Below, piece by piece: positions 19,285 to 28,471 of a stretch of 60,986 nt of DNA. Made by a program: the position numbers and the translations under genes. The DNA is taken from positions 1-60,986 of the forward strand of contig JALTFR010000018.1 in NCBI GenBank assembly GCA_027006785.1. The letters run 5' to 3'. Source of the DNA: Thermoplasmata archaeon (lineage in GTDB: Archaea; Thermoplasmatota; Thermoplasmata; WALJ01). The notes beneath the pieces were generated by a model. That model was given only the letters and a program-made list of their open reading frames with translations. It was not told the DNA's origin and did not search any database. Positions within the stretch are counted from its first letter, which is position 1. Each line of letters begins with the position of its first letter.

Positions 19285-19583
19285 TGAATCACCTCCACGG
19301 TGAAACCCATATCTGTGAGTATCTCCTCCACCTTCTTGGCATGGTCGCCCTGAAGCTCTATCTTTCCGTCTTTCACCGTTCCTCCGGACGCGCACTTGGT
19401 CTTCAGGGTCTTCGCCAGTTCGTTGAGGTCTATATCCTGGCTCTCTATGCCTTCGACTATGGTGACGGTCTTTCCATACCTGCGCTTGCCAAGATACACC
19501 TTTACCGACTGCTGTTCCTTGGCTATATCCTCGCATATGCACAGTTCCTCGGGAAGACCACACCTCGGACATATTCCACCCAT
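19281..19583 (-). CDS. translation initiation factor SUI1/aIF1
   Basis: [42 protein letters not shown]...[42 protein letters not shown]. Confidence 0.95.
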   Translation of the reverse strand: MGGICPRCGLPEELCICEDIAKEQQSVKVYLGKRRYGKTVTIVEGIESQDIDLNELAKTLKTKCASGGTVKDGKIELQGDHAKKVEEILTDMGFTVEVIH

Positions 19584-19585
19584 CC

Positions 19586-19789
19586 TTACCTTTCCTCCTT
19601 CTCTTCATTCAGTATGGTAAGAATCCTGGCGATATCCGCCCTGAGAGACCTTATCTTGCCCGGACTCTTGGGTGCACCGCCCATGGCGGCTATTCCTCTC
19701 TCGTGCATCAGTTCGTTCCTCAGTTCCCTGAGCTTCTCCAGTTTCTTCTCGTGATTGAGCTTCCTTATCTCCGCCGGTTTGAGTGTCAT
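19586..19789 (-). CDS. rpl29: 50S ribosomal protein L29
   Basis: [56 protein letters not shown]. Confidence 0.93.
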   Translation of the reverse strand: MTLKPAEIRKLNHEKKLEKLRELRNELMHERGIAAMGGAPKSPGKIRSLRADIARILTILNEEKEER

Positions 19790-20841
19790 TCCTCAGCCTC
19801 CTTCTTCTCCTCTGCAGGAGCCTTCGGTTCTTCCTTCTTCTCTTCAGGTGCCGGTGCAGGTTCCGGAGAGGGTTCGGGACTCTTTTCTTCCGGCTTTGCC
19901 TCAGGTTTTGCATCGGTTTTCTCTTCCGGCTTATTCTCAGGCTTCAGTTCGGCATTCTTTGCAGGTTCCTTTACTGGCTCTTTCGCAGCCTCTGCAGGGG
20001 TTTCGTTTTGGGGATTATCGGGAGCGCGCTCCTTCTTCTCCGTCTTATCAGACGGGGCTGCTGAGTGCTGTGGCTTTCCTGACCTGGGCTTCCTGTCCCT
20101 GCGGTCTCTTCTTCCGCCTTTGCGGTCACGGCCCCTCTTTTCCTCACGCTTTTTGCGGGCCTCCTGCCTGCGGTCCTCTCTCTTCTGGGCCTCTTCCCTG
20201 TCCTTCTTGTCCGCTGCCGCCTTCTCTGCCTTCCTGTCCTCCGGAAGCATCACAGATACCTCATCGGGAAGCTTTGCCTTGGGGTCCATTATCTGTACCG
20301 TAACCCCTATCACGCCGGCTTTCAGCTTGGCAACGGCATAGCCTTCATGCATCCACTGGGCCCTAGGCTCACCACAGAACTTTATGTGACCTTCCTTGTA
20401 TTTCTCGGTTCTGTGCCTCTCTCCCCTGAGCTTTCCGGCTATTATGACCTGACATCCCTTGGCTCCGGCCTGCATTATCCTCCTTACAGTGGAATGGCCC
20501 GCCCTTCTAAAATGCCAGCCTCTTTCAAGGGATGATGCCAGTTTCTCTGCCATTATCTGGGCATTCAGGGATGGATCATCCACCTCTTTGACCTCAATCT
20601 GCGGATTATCGAACTTAAATCTGTACTGAACGGCCTCAGTGAGGTCCTTTATGGCTCCTCCTTTGCGCCCGATGACAAAGCCCGGCCTTTCGACTATGAG
20701 GGCTATGCTCGTACCCATCGGCGTTCTCTGGATATCCACTCCGCCGAATCCTGCCCTTTTCGTCTCTCTCATCATGTACTCCTTCAGAAGGACCCTGCGA
20801 ATGTTCTCCTGAATGAATTTTCTCTCGTTTGCCAAGTTCAA
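19786..20841 (-). CDS. rps3: 30S ribosomal protein S3 with long low-complexity C-terminal extension
   Basis: ERPGFVIGRKGGAIKDLTEAVQ; K/R-rich then P/E/K/A-rich tail of about 140 aa. Confidence 0.95.
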   Translation of the reverse strand: MNLANERKFIQENIRRVLLKEYMMRETKRAGFGGVDIQRTPMGTSIALIVERPGFVIGRKGGAIKDLTEAVQYRFKFDNPQIEVKEVDDPSLNAQIMAEKLASSLERGWHFRRAGHSTVRRIMQAGAKGCQVIIAGKLRGERHRTEKYKEGHIKFCGEPRAQWMHEGYAVAKLKAGVIGVTVQIMDPKAKLPDEVSVMLPEDRKAEKAAADKKDREEAQKREDRRQEARKKREEKRGRDRKGGRRDRRDRKPRSGKPQHSAAPSDKTEKKERAPDNPQNETPAEAAKEPVKEPAKNAELKPENKPEEKTDAKPEAKPEEKSPEPSPEPAPAPEEKKEEPKAPAEEKKEAEE

Positions 20842-21362
20842 TCCTCCATGCTCTCAAGAATTACTTCTATGTTCGTCGTCTTCTCATCCCAGGGTGTGAA
20901 CCTGCCGTGTGCTCTCGGCATATATCCCTTGTAGACCCTTCCAGGATGTGCTGCTATGCTCTTTATGTAAAGGGTGTCTGTATCAAGGCCGTTGTACTCC
21001 GCATTGTTCTCTGCGCTCTCTATGACCTTCAGGACATATTTTGCCACCTTTACAGGGTATTTTCCCGGGCCAATTCCTTTCTTATGTCCTGCTCCGGTGG
21101 TGTATCTCCGGATGGGGACGGCCTTTTTCTTGGCTATGACATCTTCAAGGTAATCCTTTGCTTTCTGCACTTCCATACCCCTTATGGCTCTGCAGAGTTC
21201 CATGGATTTCTTTCTTGATATCGGTAGGTCTATGCCCCTTGCTCTGGCTGTCTTTTCCGGGTCGAAAGGCATGGAATAGCCCTTGGCGTGTATGATCTCG
21301 CTTTTTTTGGATTCCTTTTCGGTTTCCTTTCCGGATTTCTTCTTTTCCTTTTTATCTGCCAT
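20838..21362 (-). CDS. rpl22: 50S ribosomal protein L22
   Basis: ARARGIDLPISRKKSMELCRAIRGMEVQKAKDYLEDVIAKKKAVPIRRY. Confidence 0.95.
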   Translation of the reverse strand: MADKKEKKKSGKETEKESKKSEIIHAKGYSMPFDPEKTARARGIDLPISRKKSMELCRAIRGMEVQKAKDYLEDVIAKKKAVPIRRYTTGAGHKKGIGPGKYPVKVAKYVLKVIESAENNAEYNGLDTDTLYIKSIAAHPGRVYKGYMPRAHGRFTPWDEKTTNIEVILESMED

Positions 21363-21372
21363 AGCATCACCT

Positions 21373-21846
21373 TTACTTCAGAGGCATGTATTTGGACGAC
21401 CTTGTGGCTCCGACACCCGGACCTGAATGCTTCACTGCCCTTCTCGTGGAGGCAAACTCCCCGAGGAAGTGTCCTATCATCTCCGGAGCTACAGTAATCT
21501 CCTGGAAGTCCTTTCCATTGTATATCGCTATCTTCTTTCCAACAAAGGAGGGCATTATTATCATTTCCCTCCGGTGAGTGCGGACAGCCCTGCTGCCGTC
21601 GCTCTTCTTCATCTTCTCGAGGAATGCTATCTCCTCCGGGTTGTAGCCCCTCTTCATCTTTCTTCTGACACGGGCCGGGAAGAGGTTCATGAGCTGCTCG
21701 TCGGACATCTTCTGGAGCTGCTCAAGCGTGTAGCCGCGGTATGTGAATTCCTTCTTCCTTCTCTCCTGTATCTGGCTCTTCTTCTTCCTCTGCTGCCTTC
21801 TTGCCGCCTTGGCCCTGCCTGCGGTCTTTACCTTTGCCATGCTCAC
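21373..21846 (-). CDS. rps19: 30S ribosomal protein S19
   Basis: FTYRGYTLEQLQKMSDEQLMNLFPARVRRKMKRG...VRTHRREMIIMPSFVGKKIAIYNGKDFQEI. Confidence 0.95.
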   Translation of the reverse strand: MSMAKVKTAGRAKAARRQQRKKKSQIQERRKKEFTYRGYTLEQLQKMSDEQLMNLFPARVRRKMKRGYNPEEIAFLEKMKKSDGSRAVRTHRREMIIMPSFVGKKIAIYNGKDFQEITVAPEMIGHFLGEFASTRRAVKHSGPGVGATRSSKYMPLK

Positions 21847-22556
21847 TTCCTCCTCTTCTTCTTATTTCTCTTCTTGGGAGCGAGTCTTCCGACCTTCCTT
21901 CCCGGATGTGTTCCTCTGGCCATGCTGCTCGGTCCACCGACATGCCTGTGCGAACCTCCTCCGTGCGGGTGGTCCACAGGGTTCATGTTGACGCCGCTTA
22001 CCTTGAACGACCTCCTGGCCCTGCTCTGATATGCATGTACCTTCTTTCCTGCCTTTGCGAAGGGTATATCTGTCCTTCCGCCACCGGAGACTATTCCCAG
22101 AATTGCCCTGCAATTGTTGTCGAAGGCCTTGAACTCCTTTGACGGAAGCTGTACAACTGTCTTATCTCCATGGCTTATAACAAGTCCTGAAGTCCCAGGG
22201 GTCCTTACGAGCTTTCCTCCATCACCCGGTGTTATCTCGATATTGTATATTGATGTACCTTCAGGTATGTCTCCAAGAGGCATTATGCTTCCGCGCTCTA
22301 TAGGTGCCATGGAACCGACATGTATCTCCTGTCCGACATACATCCCTGCCGGAGCAAGCATGTTGAAAGTATATCCCTGCATCTTAACTATTGCCACAGG
22401 TGCATAGTGACCGGGGTCATGGATTATGTCCTCAACCCTTCCGGTTCCATCACGCATCGGGAGCTTTATCTCTCCCTTGTGCCTGTGGCTTGGTGAGCGG
22501 TATGTGGAACTTCCATGTCCACGGCTCTGTATTATGAGTCTTTTACCCATGTTCAC
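21843..22556 (-). CDS. rpl2: 50S ribosomal protein L2
   Basis: GKRLIIQSRGHGSSTYRSPSHRHKGEIKLP...GVNMNPVDHPHGGGSHRHVGGPSSMARGTHPGRKVG. Confidence 0.96.
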   Translation of the reverse strand: MNMGKRLIIQSRGHGSSTYRSPSHRHKGEIKLPMRDGTGRVEDIIHDPGHYAPVAIVKMQGYTFNMLAPAGMYVGQEIHVGSMAPIERGSIMPLGDIPEGTSIYNIEITPGDGGKLVRTPGTSGLVISHGDKTVVQLPSKEFKAFDNNCRAILGIVSGGGRTDIPFAKAGKKVHAYQSRARRSFKVSGVNMNPVDHPHGGGSHRHVGGPSSMARGTHPGRKVGRLAPKKRNKKKRRK

Positions 22557-22561
22557 ACACC

Positions 22562-22837
22562 TCAGAATATTCCTATCCTCATTCCGAGTTCCTCTGCAGA
22601 GTACTCGGGTTTCAGTTTCACGGTCGCCTTCTTTCCATTCTTTGTTATCATGGTGGTCACTGATTCAACCTTAACATCGAAGATATCTTCCATGGCTGCC
22701 TTTATCTCTGCCTTGGTGGCATCCCTCTTGACTATGAACTGCAGCTTGTTCTCATGGTCCATGAGAGCGAGGGATTTTTCAGCCACATACGGATGGAGTA
22801 TTATCTCATAACTGTGCCTGCTGTGCTTTGCACTCAT
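22562..22837 (-). CDS. rpl23: 50S ribosomal protein L23
   Basis: YEIILHPYVAEKSLALMDHENKLQFIVKRDATKAEIKAAMEDIFDVKV. Confidence 0.95.
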   Translation of the reverse strand: MSAKHSRHSYEIILHPYVAEKSLALMDHENKLQFIVKRDATKAEIKAAMEDIFDVKVESVTTMITKNGKKATVKLKPEYSAEELGMRIGIF

Positions 22838-23604
22838 AACTGCCACTCTCCTATCTCTTTAAGGGCTTTCTCACTCATAACTACAAGCCTTCCGGGATCT
22901 CCACCCGGCGCAAGTATTTCCACATTCAGCTTTGACGGTTCGGCAATATCTACTCCTTCAAGGTTTCTGAATGCCTTTTCCGCCTTTTGCCTGTTCGAAA
23001 GCACAACGAGTATGCTCCTGGCTCTCTTATATTTCCTTCCTCTCATCTTTCCTCTTCCTGCTCTTATGTGCTTTTTCTCTATGGCGCGCTCCACATCCTC
23101 GTAAAGCCCGAGCTTTGAGAGCAGCTCCACCGCCTCTTTTGTGGTTTCTATGCTCTCCAGCTTGTCTTCTACAACGACAGGAAGGGTCACTTTGTCAGAG
23201 AACCTGTGACCTCTTGCCCTTACTATCTCGGGATTTGAAGTGGCTGACAGGGCGGAAAACCTTGCGAACCTCATCTCCTTTCTGTTCATCTTCTCATTCC
23301 AGTTCCTGTATGGTCTCGGCGGATGTGCTCTCCTGCCCCCGACATTGTTCGGGGATTCTGCAGCGGTGCTGCTTCCCTTGAGCCTCTGAACCCTCGAGAC
23401 ACCTCTTCCCTTTCCCCATGTGGATACAGCATGCCTCATGCCCGACATGGGGTTAGGGCCGTAGGCCTGCCTTCTGTTGGAGCGAGTTATATTGACCGCC
23501 TTCCTTATGAGGTCGGGTCTGAACGGAACAGAGAAGACCTTCGGCAGATCCACAGATTTTTTCTTCTTTCCGGCAATGGAATAAACATTGACCTTATCTA
23601 TCAT
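22834..23604 (-). CDS. rpl4: 50S ribosomal protein L4
   Basis: VDLPKVFSVPFRPDLIRKAVNITRSNRRQAYGPNPMSGMRHAVSTWGKGRGVSRVQR. Confidence 0.95.
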   Translation of the reverse strand: MIDKVNVYSIAGKKKKSVDLPKVFSVPFRPDLIRKAVNITRSNRRQAYGPNPMSGMRHAVSTWGKGRGVSRVQRLKGSSTAAESPNNVGGRRAHPPRPYRNWNEKMNRKEMRFARFSALSATSNPEIVRARGHRFSDKVTLPVVVEDKLESIETTKEAVELLSKLGLYEDVERAIEKKHIRAGRGKMRGRKYKRARSILVVLSNRQKAEKAFRNLEGVDIAEPSKLNVEILAPGGDPGRLVVMSEKALKEIGEWQL

Positions 23605-23607
23605 TCA

Positions 23608-24606
23608 TCACACCCCCTGCTTGGACTCCCGCGATATATAGCTTATCTCCGGAGCCACGTCCTCTCCTCTGAACCTTGTGGCATCTCTCATCTTAATCAG
23701 CCTTTTTGCCGGTCCCGGGATAGAGCCGTGGATTATCACATACTTGTTCCTTACCTCTCCGTAGTGGAGGAAACCTCCTTTGGGGTTAATCTCCTCGGGA
23801 TTTTCTCCTATCGAAAGTATCCTCTTGTTGTATTCGGTCCTGTGATGGTATCCTGTCTGACCCGCCTGCGGCACAGTGGGCTTGATGTATCCTGGCCTCT
23901 TGGGTCCGGTGTTAGCGGCTTTTCTCCTCTTCTTGCTGTTCTTATGGGAAAGCACCTTGACACCCCATCTCTTGACAGCGCTCTGCCATCCTTTTCCCTT
24001 GGTCACTCCCATAACATCAACCATTTTTCCAGCCTCAATAAAGTCTGTTATGTCCAGATCTTTACCGAGCAGTTTCTTTGCATATTCCACCCTCTCAGCT
24101 ATGGTTCCTCCGCCAACGCGGAATTCCATTATCTCGGGAACCTTCTTTGGAATGCCTGTAACGAGCTTTGGCTGAGTATGCACTATGAGCCTTACGTCAT
24201 CAACCTCATCCATATCTATCTTCTTCAGAATTTCGGAGGGTTTCCTCACATTCTTCGGAACAGGAAGCCTTCTTGCCAGTTCCTTGTCCAGCTTCTTGGT
24301 CCAGACCTCTGCAACTGACCTGAGCCCATATGGCTCTCTGGCATACAGCCTCAGCGCCGCTACCTTCATCGGTGGAACCTCGACAACGGTTGCAGGGGCC
24401 ATGACTTCCTGCCCTGCTGTGGTGCTTTTCTTTCTGTAGTCTGTCATGAATACATGCGTCATTCCCGCCTTGTATCCTGCGAATCCCTGTATCTTAGGGC
24501 CTTCGCTGAGCTCTGGCCATGACTTTATGTGCGGTACGGGCGACTTTGCCCTCTTCCTTGGCGAATAGCCATGGGATCCTCTCTTTGGTCCGTGTGGTTT
24601 TGCCAT
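23608..24606 (-). CDS. rpl3: 50S ribosomal protein L3
   Basis: KPHGPKRGSHGYSPRKRAKSPVPHIKSWPE...GVTKGKGWQSAVKRWGVKVLSHKNSKKRRKAANTGPKRPGYI. Confidence 0.96.
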   Translation of the reverse strand: MAKPHGPKRGSHGYSPRKRAKSPVPHIKSWPELSEGPKIQGFAGYKAGMTHVFMTDYRKKSTTAGQEVMAPATVVEVPPMKVAALRLYAREPYGLRSVAEVWTKKLDKELARRLPVPKNVRKPSEILKKIDMDEVDDVRLIVHTQPKLVTGIPKKVPEIMEFRVGGGTIAERVEYAKKLLGKDLDITDFIEAGKMVDVMGVTKGKGWQSAVKRWGVKVLSHKNSKKRRKAANTGPKRPGYIKPTVPQAGQTGYHHRTEYNKRILSIGENPEEINPKGGFLHYGEVRNKYVIIHGSIPGPAKRLIKMRDATRFRGEDVAPEISYISRESKQGV

Positions 24607-24635
24607 TTTAAACCTCCATAGGTTTTTCTCTCTGT

Positions 24636-24727
24636 GTCAACCGTAACGCGCAGCCAACGCTCAAAACACCACGAAAGTGGCGTTGCACGGGGTTGCTCGA
24701 GGCATTGCCCCTTTGCGTTTGGTTGAC
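24636..24727 (-). promoter_or_regulatory. 92-bp closed inverted-repeat structure in the presumed leader of the ribosomal superoperon
   Basis: GTCAACC (24636-24642) pairs with GGTTGAC (24721-24727), ACGC with GCGT; inner stems CAACGC/GCGTTG and GGGG/CCCC. Confidence 0.6.
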
Positions 24728-24765
24728 CCATATTTTTCAGGAGTGGAGCCAAGTAATAGGTTCAG

Positions 24766-24773
24766 TATATAAA
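24766..24773 (-). promoter_or_regulatory. putative TATA box for the rpl3 operon
   Basis: Minus-strand CTTTATATA between rpl3 and orc1. Confidence 0.55.
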
Positions 24774-24885
24774 GATTGTGGACCGGGAAAAAAGAATTCC
24801 CTGTGCAAATTCTCGAAAGAACCTAAGTCCCGAATCGGCCATACTGCCGACAAAGGTATTATTCGGTATTGTTCGATAGAGATGT

Positions 24886-26142
24886 TCACAGGTACGTCTG
24901 CTTCAACCTGTAATCTCCGATTTCCTTTATGTCCGAATCCTGCATAAGTATCCTCTTGGCATCTTTAAGCGATACACTTGACTGTATCTCCTTTGTCCTT
25001 CCACCCCTTCCGAAGGATTTGACCTTTGCGTTTATTATTCCGAGCATATCAAGCTCAGATATCAGGTCGGTTATCCTGCGCTGGGTAAGTGGCTTTGTAC
25101 CGACAAAATCACAGAGTTCCGCATATGCCGAATAAACCTCTCCGGTGGTAAGTCTGTTCCTTCCCTGCTCCCCGTGCATGATTATCGCCATTAGTACGAG
25201 CTTTGACTGAAGCGGCAGGGTCTTTATGGTCTCTGCAGTACAGTCAAGTTCTATCTTGTCCTTTGCAGCATATACGTGATTTGCAGTCACTCTTCTGTCC
25301 CCGGACCTCTCAGCTATCTCGCCTGCAACTCTCAGAAGGTCCAGTGCCCTTCTTGCATCCCCGTGCTCCTGTGCCGCAAGGGCAGCACACACTGCGGTGA
25401 CCCCTTCATCAACCGTTCCCGGATTGAATGCAAGCCTCGCCCTTTCTTCAAGTATGTCCTTGAGTTCGGATGCGTTGTACGGCGGAAATACCATCTTCTC
25501 CTCGCTGAGCCTGCTTCTGACACGCGGGTCAAGGAACTCCATGAACTTCAGGTCATTGGATATGCCGATTATGCTGAGCTTTGAGTTCTTCATATCATCG
25601 TTTATCTTTGCAAGATAATAGAGAACATCATCACCGCTGTTGTATACGAGTTTGTCTATCTCATCCAGAACAACTATGACAATCTTGGGACTTTCATCTA
25701 GTTTGCTTACCAGCATGTTGTAGACCTTTTCAGTCGGCCATCCCGTAAACGGTATCATGCTTGAGAAGTCCTTTATGAACCTGTTGCCTATGTTCTGCAG
25801 TATTCCGTAGGGGGTATTGACAATCTCACAGTTGAGATATATGAAGGCCATATCCGGTATATCGAGCACCTCTTTCTCCACGAGTTCTTCCGTCCTCTGA
25901 ACCTCTCTTGCCAGATACTTTATCACTGCTGTCTTTCCGGTGCCTGTCTTTCCGAATATAATGACATTCGAAGGTCTACCACCACGCATTGCGGTGGACA
26001 TAATAGATGCCAGCTGCTCTATCTCGTTTTCTCTGTGAGGAAGCTTTTCAGGAAGGTATGACGGTCTCAGTATCTCTCTGTCCTTTCTGAAGATGTGTGG
26101 GGCGTTCAGGTAGCGATGGAATATCGTCGTCGGTTCTGTCAT
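24886..26142 (-). CDS. cdc6: Orc1/Cdc6-type replication initiator (AAA+)
   Basis: PHRENEIEQLASIMSTAMRGGRPSNVIIFGKTGTGKTAVIKYL...VVLDEIDKLV; C-terminal winged helix. Confidence 0.94.
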   Translation of the reverse strand: MTEPTTIFHRYLNAPHIFRKDREILRPSYLPEKLPHRENEIEQLASIMSTAMRGGRPSNVIIFGKTGTGKTAVIKYLAREVQRTEELVEKEVLDIPDMAFIYLNCEIVNTPYGILQNIGNRFIKDFSSMIPFTGWPTEKVYNMLVSKLDESPKIVIVVLDEIDKLVYNSGDDVLYYLAKINDDMKNSKLSIIGISNDLKFMEFLDPRVRSRLSEEKMVFPPYNASELKDILEERARLAFNPGTVDEGVTAVCAALAAQEHGDARRALDLLRVAGEIAERSGDRRVTANHVYAAKDKIELDCTAETIKTLPLQSKLVLMAIIMHGEQGRNRLTTGEVYSAYAELCDFVGTKPLTQRRITDLISELDMLGIINAKVKSFGRGGRTKEIQSSVSLKDAKRILMQDSDIKEIGDYRLKQTYL

Positions 26143-26223
26143 CTGTTAATCCTCCATTTATTTCGGTTTTTAAGAGGTTTGAGCGGCTTCTCCTCGCAAG
26201 GGGAAGGACAGACAAATCATCTT

Positions 26224-26895
26224 TTAAAAGCTTTCGGAATCACTTAATGACGATGACGAATAATATATGAGAGAGGACTGAGACATGGCCAAATGCCTGT
26301 CTGCACCCCCTATAACAGCCTTTCCGTGACCCGGGCAAAGGGATGATGGTTTCATAGAGCTCAGGCGCTCCACAGAGGACATGAGCGCTCCGAATTCCCC
26401 TGTTGGAAGGTCCCACCTACCGATCCCACCATCGGCGAAAACAGTATCGCCGGAAAAGAGGGCCATTGAAGAGCGCTCCACAAGGGAAATGCTACCTATG
26501 GTGTGCCCCGGGGTCTCCATCACTTCAAGTTCATGATTGCCCATATCTATGGAATCGCCCTCACTTATTGGTATAACATCCACGGCTTCGACCCCGAGCC
26601 CGAAGGCCCGCGCTCCCGCGCTGTCGTCCGCATTCCTTATGGCATCCGCATCTCCCTTTCCGGCATAGATTTCGGATATTCCGAATGCCTCCGCAATCCT
26701 CCTGGCGCCTCCGATATGGTCCACATGCCGGTGTGTGAGCACCATTATCTCTGGCTTAAGCCCTGTGGCCCTTATCCTTGCAATGCTCTGCTCGGCATCC
26801 TCAAGGGTTCCCGCATCTATGACCGCAGGCCGTTCCGCTTCTATGACATAGATGTTGGAGGATATCCCGTATCCCTCTATCACATGCACTTTCAA
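26224..26895 (-). CDS. metallo-beta-lactamase-fold hydrolase
   Basis: VLTHRHVDHIGGARRIAEAFG...ETPGHTIGSISLVE...LFSGDTVFADGGIGRWDLP. Confidence 0.92.
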   Translation of the reverse strand: MKVHVIEGYGISSNIYVIEAERPAVIDAGTLEDAEQSIARIRATGLKPEIMVLTHRHVDHIGGARRIAEAFGISEIYAGKGDADAIRNADDSAGARAFGLGVEAVDVIPISEGDSIDMGNHELEVMETPGHTIGSISLVERSSMALFSGDTVFADGGIGRWDLPTGEFGALMSSVERLSSMKPSSLCPGHGKAVIGGADRHLAMSQSSLIYYSSSSLSDSESF

Positions 26896-27989
26896 AGCTC
26901 TATCAGCTCCTTGGGGAATGATGTCAGCACCTCGGCTCCGTTCTTCTTCACGAGCACATCGTCCTCTATGCGCACTCCGCCCCAGCCGGGAAGGTATATG
27001 CCGGGTTCCACAGTAATCACCATGTTCTCCTTCACATCCATCTCAAGCCGGGGGGAGAAGCCTCCGCCGTCATGCACCTTCAGGCCGAGCCCGTGGCCGA
27101 GGGAGTGTATGAACCTGTCTCCGTATCCTGCCTTTTCTATGACCTTTCTGGCTGCGGCATCCACATCAGGCCCCTTCACTCCGGGCCTTATGGCATCTAT
27201 GCCAGCCTGCTGGGCTTCCCTGACTATCTCGTATATCTCCCTGTGCTTTTTGTCCGCCTTCCCCATGACGAATGTCCTCGTTATGTCGGAATTGTACCTT
27301 TCAAAGCGGGCTCCGAAGTCGAAGAGCGCATAATCCCCTTTCTTCAGTTTCCTCGAGCCTGCGGTGTAATGCGGCTCGGCACTGTTCTCTCCGAAGGACG
27401 CTATCGTCTCGAAGGCAGGTCCGGTCGCTCCTCTCTTCATCATCTCATATATCAGAAGGGCCGCTGCCTCGGATTCAAGCATCCCCTCGTGAAGTTCGTT
27501 CTTCATAACCTCAAGGGCATCGGTGGCTATCTTTCCGGCCTTTCGTATCCTCTCTATCTCCACCTCATCCTTTATCATCCTTGCATCTGACAGGGCCTTC
27601 GAAACATCCGTGAACGGTATTCCCTTTGCGGCGCTCTTCATATCTCTGTACAATGAGTGCGGCAGGTCCGTGTAGTTCACTCCGACCTTTCCATCCACAT
27701 CCAGGGCCTCCCGAACCATCCTCCTCAGGTCCTGCCTTGTCCGGAAGAACCTCTTTTCCATTGGCGAACGGGAAGCGCTCTCCGCCTCAAGTTCGCTCGT
27801 TATTATCACTCCTTTTCCATCGGGATATATGACGACACCGGAGCGCTCGAAAAGCCCCTTCGTGAGGTCCGTGACATAGTAGAAGTTCACATCCGTGTGG
27901 GGCTCGTCCCCGTTGAATATCATTATCGCCCCTACATCTTCGCCTGCAAGCTTGAATATCCTCTTTATCCTCTTCTCTGTGTGGTGCAT
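26892..27989 (-). CDS. Xaa-Pro aminopeptidase/M24 peptidase
   Basis: DYALFDFGARFERYNSDITRTF...HSLGHGLGLKVHDGG...NMVITVEPGIYLPGWGGVRIEDDVLV. Confidence 0.93.
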   Translation of the reverse strand: MHHTEKRIKRIFKLAGEDVGAIMIFNGDEPHTDVNFYYVTDLTKGLFERSGVVIYPDGKGVIITSELEAESASRSPMEKRFFRTRQDLRRMVREALDVDGKVGVNYTDLPHSLYRDMKSAAKGIPFTDVSKALSDARMIKDEVEIERIRKAGKIATDALEVMKNELHEGMLESEAAALLIYEMMKRGATGPAFETIASFGENSAEPHYTAGSRKLKKGDYALFDFGARFERYNSDITRTFVMGKADKKHREIYEIVREAQQAGIDAIRPGVKGPDVDAAARKVIEKAGYGDRFIHSLGHGLGLKVHDGGGFSPRLEMDVKENMVITVEPGIYLPGWGGVRIEDDVLVKKNGAEVLTSFPKELIEL

Positions 27990-28011
27990 ACCACCTGAAC
28001 GCCTGCTGCGT

Positions 28012-28470
28012 TTAAACCTTTTTCACCACTGCGACCACAACGATGAGGAGTCCAGAGATGGCTATGAGTGCGAATATGGCCTGTATGAAGACCTCATTGT
28101 GTACATCATAAGGGTGTGCAGTAAGGTACTCGAAAGTAACAAAACCGCCTATGCCAATCTCTTTCACTGTGCATCTGACATATATGCTTTGCCCTTCCCT
28201 GAAATGTCCGCTCAGATTTCCATCAACAGTTATCGGAACATCTGTCTGCCCGTCGAGAACAAGTACTGTCGTGTCTTTTTTGATGTCCATTCTTGTTATC
28301 ATTCCATAGACAAAAACACGATCACCTTCCGAATAATCCTCAAAGTCGGACCCCGAGTAGTCGTCAGACATTTCTTCCGCGCTCTCCCCTATCATTGGAA
28401 AGAAGCCCACAAAGAGCAGTATTCCCATGGAAAAGAGAGCAAACCCCAGTACAATAGTTTTTGCACCCAT
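28012..28470 (-). CDS. membrane protein with two TMs flanking an extracytoplasmic domain (paralog of 28472..28951)
   Basis: N- and C-terminal hydrophobic helices; GDRVFVYGMITRMD...GQTDVPITVDGNLSGHFREGQSIYVRCTV. Confidence 0.7.
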   Translation of the reverse strand: MGAKTIVLGFALFSMGILLFVGFFPMIGESAEEMSDDYSGSDFEDYSEGDRVFVYGMITRMDIKKDTTVLVLDGQTDVPITVDGNLSGHFREGQSIYVRCTVKEIGIGGFVTFEYLTAHPYDVHNEVFIQAIFALIAISGLLIVVVAVVKKV

Positions 28471-28471
28471 T

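Noticed and set aside
26142-26224. Replication origin (ORB repeats) next to orc1/cdc6
   Set aside because: I see no convincing ORB/mini-ORB repeats in the flanking intergenic DNA; GC-skew or marker-frequency data would be needed.
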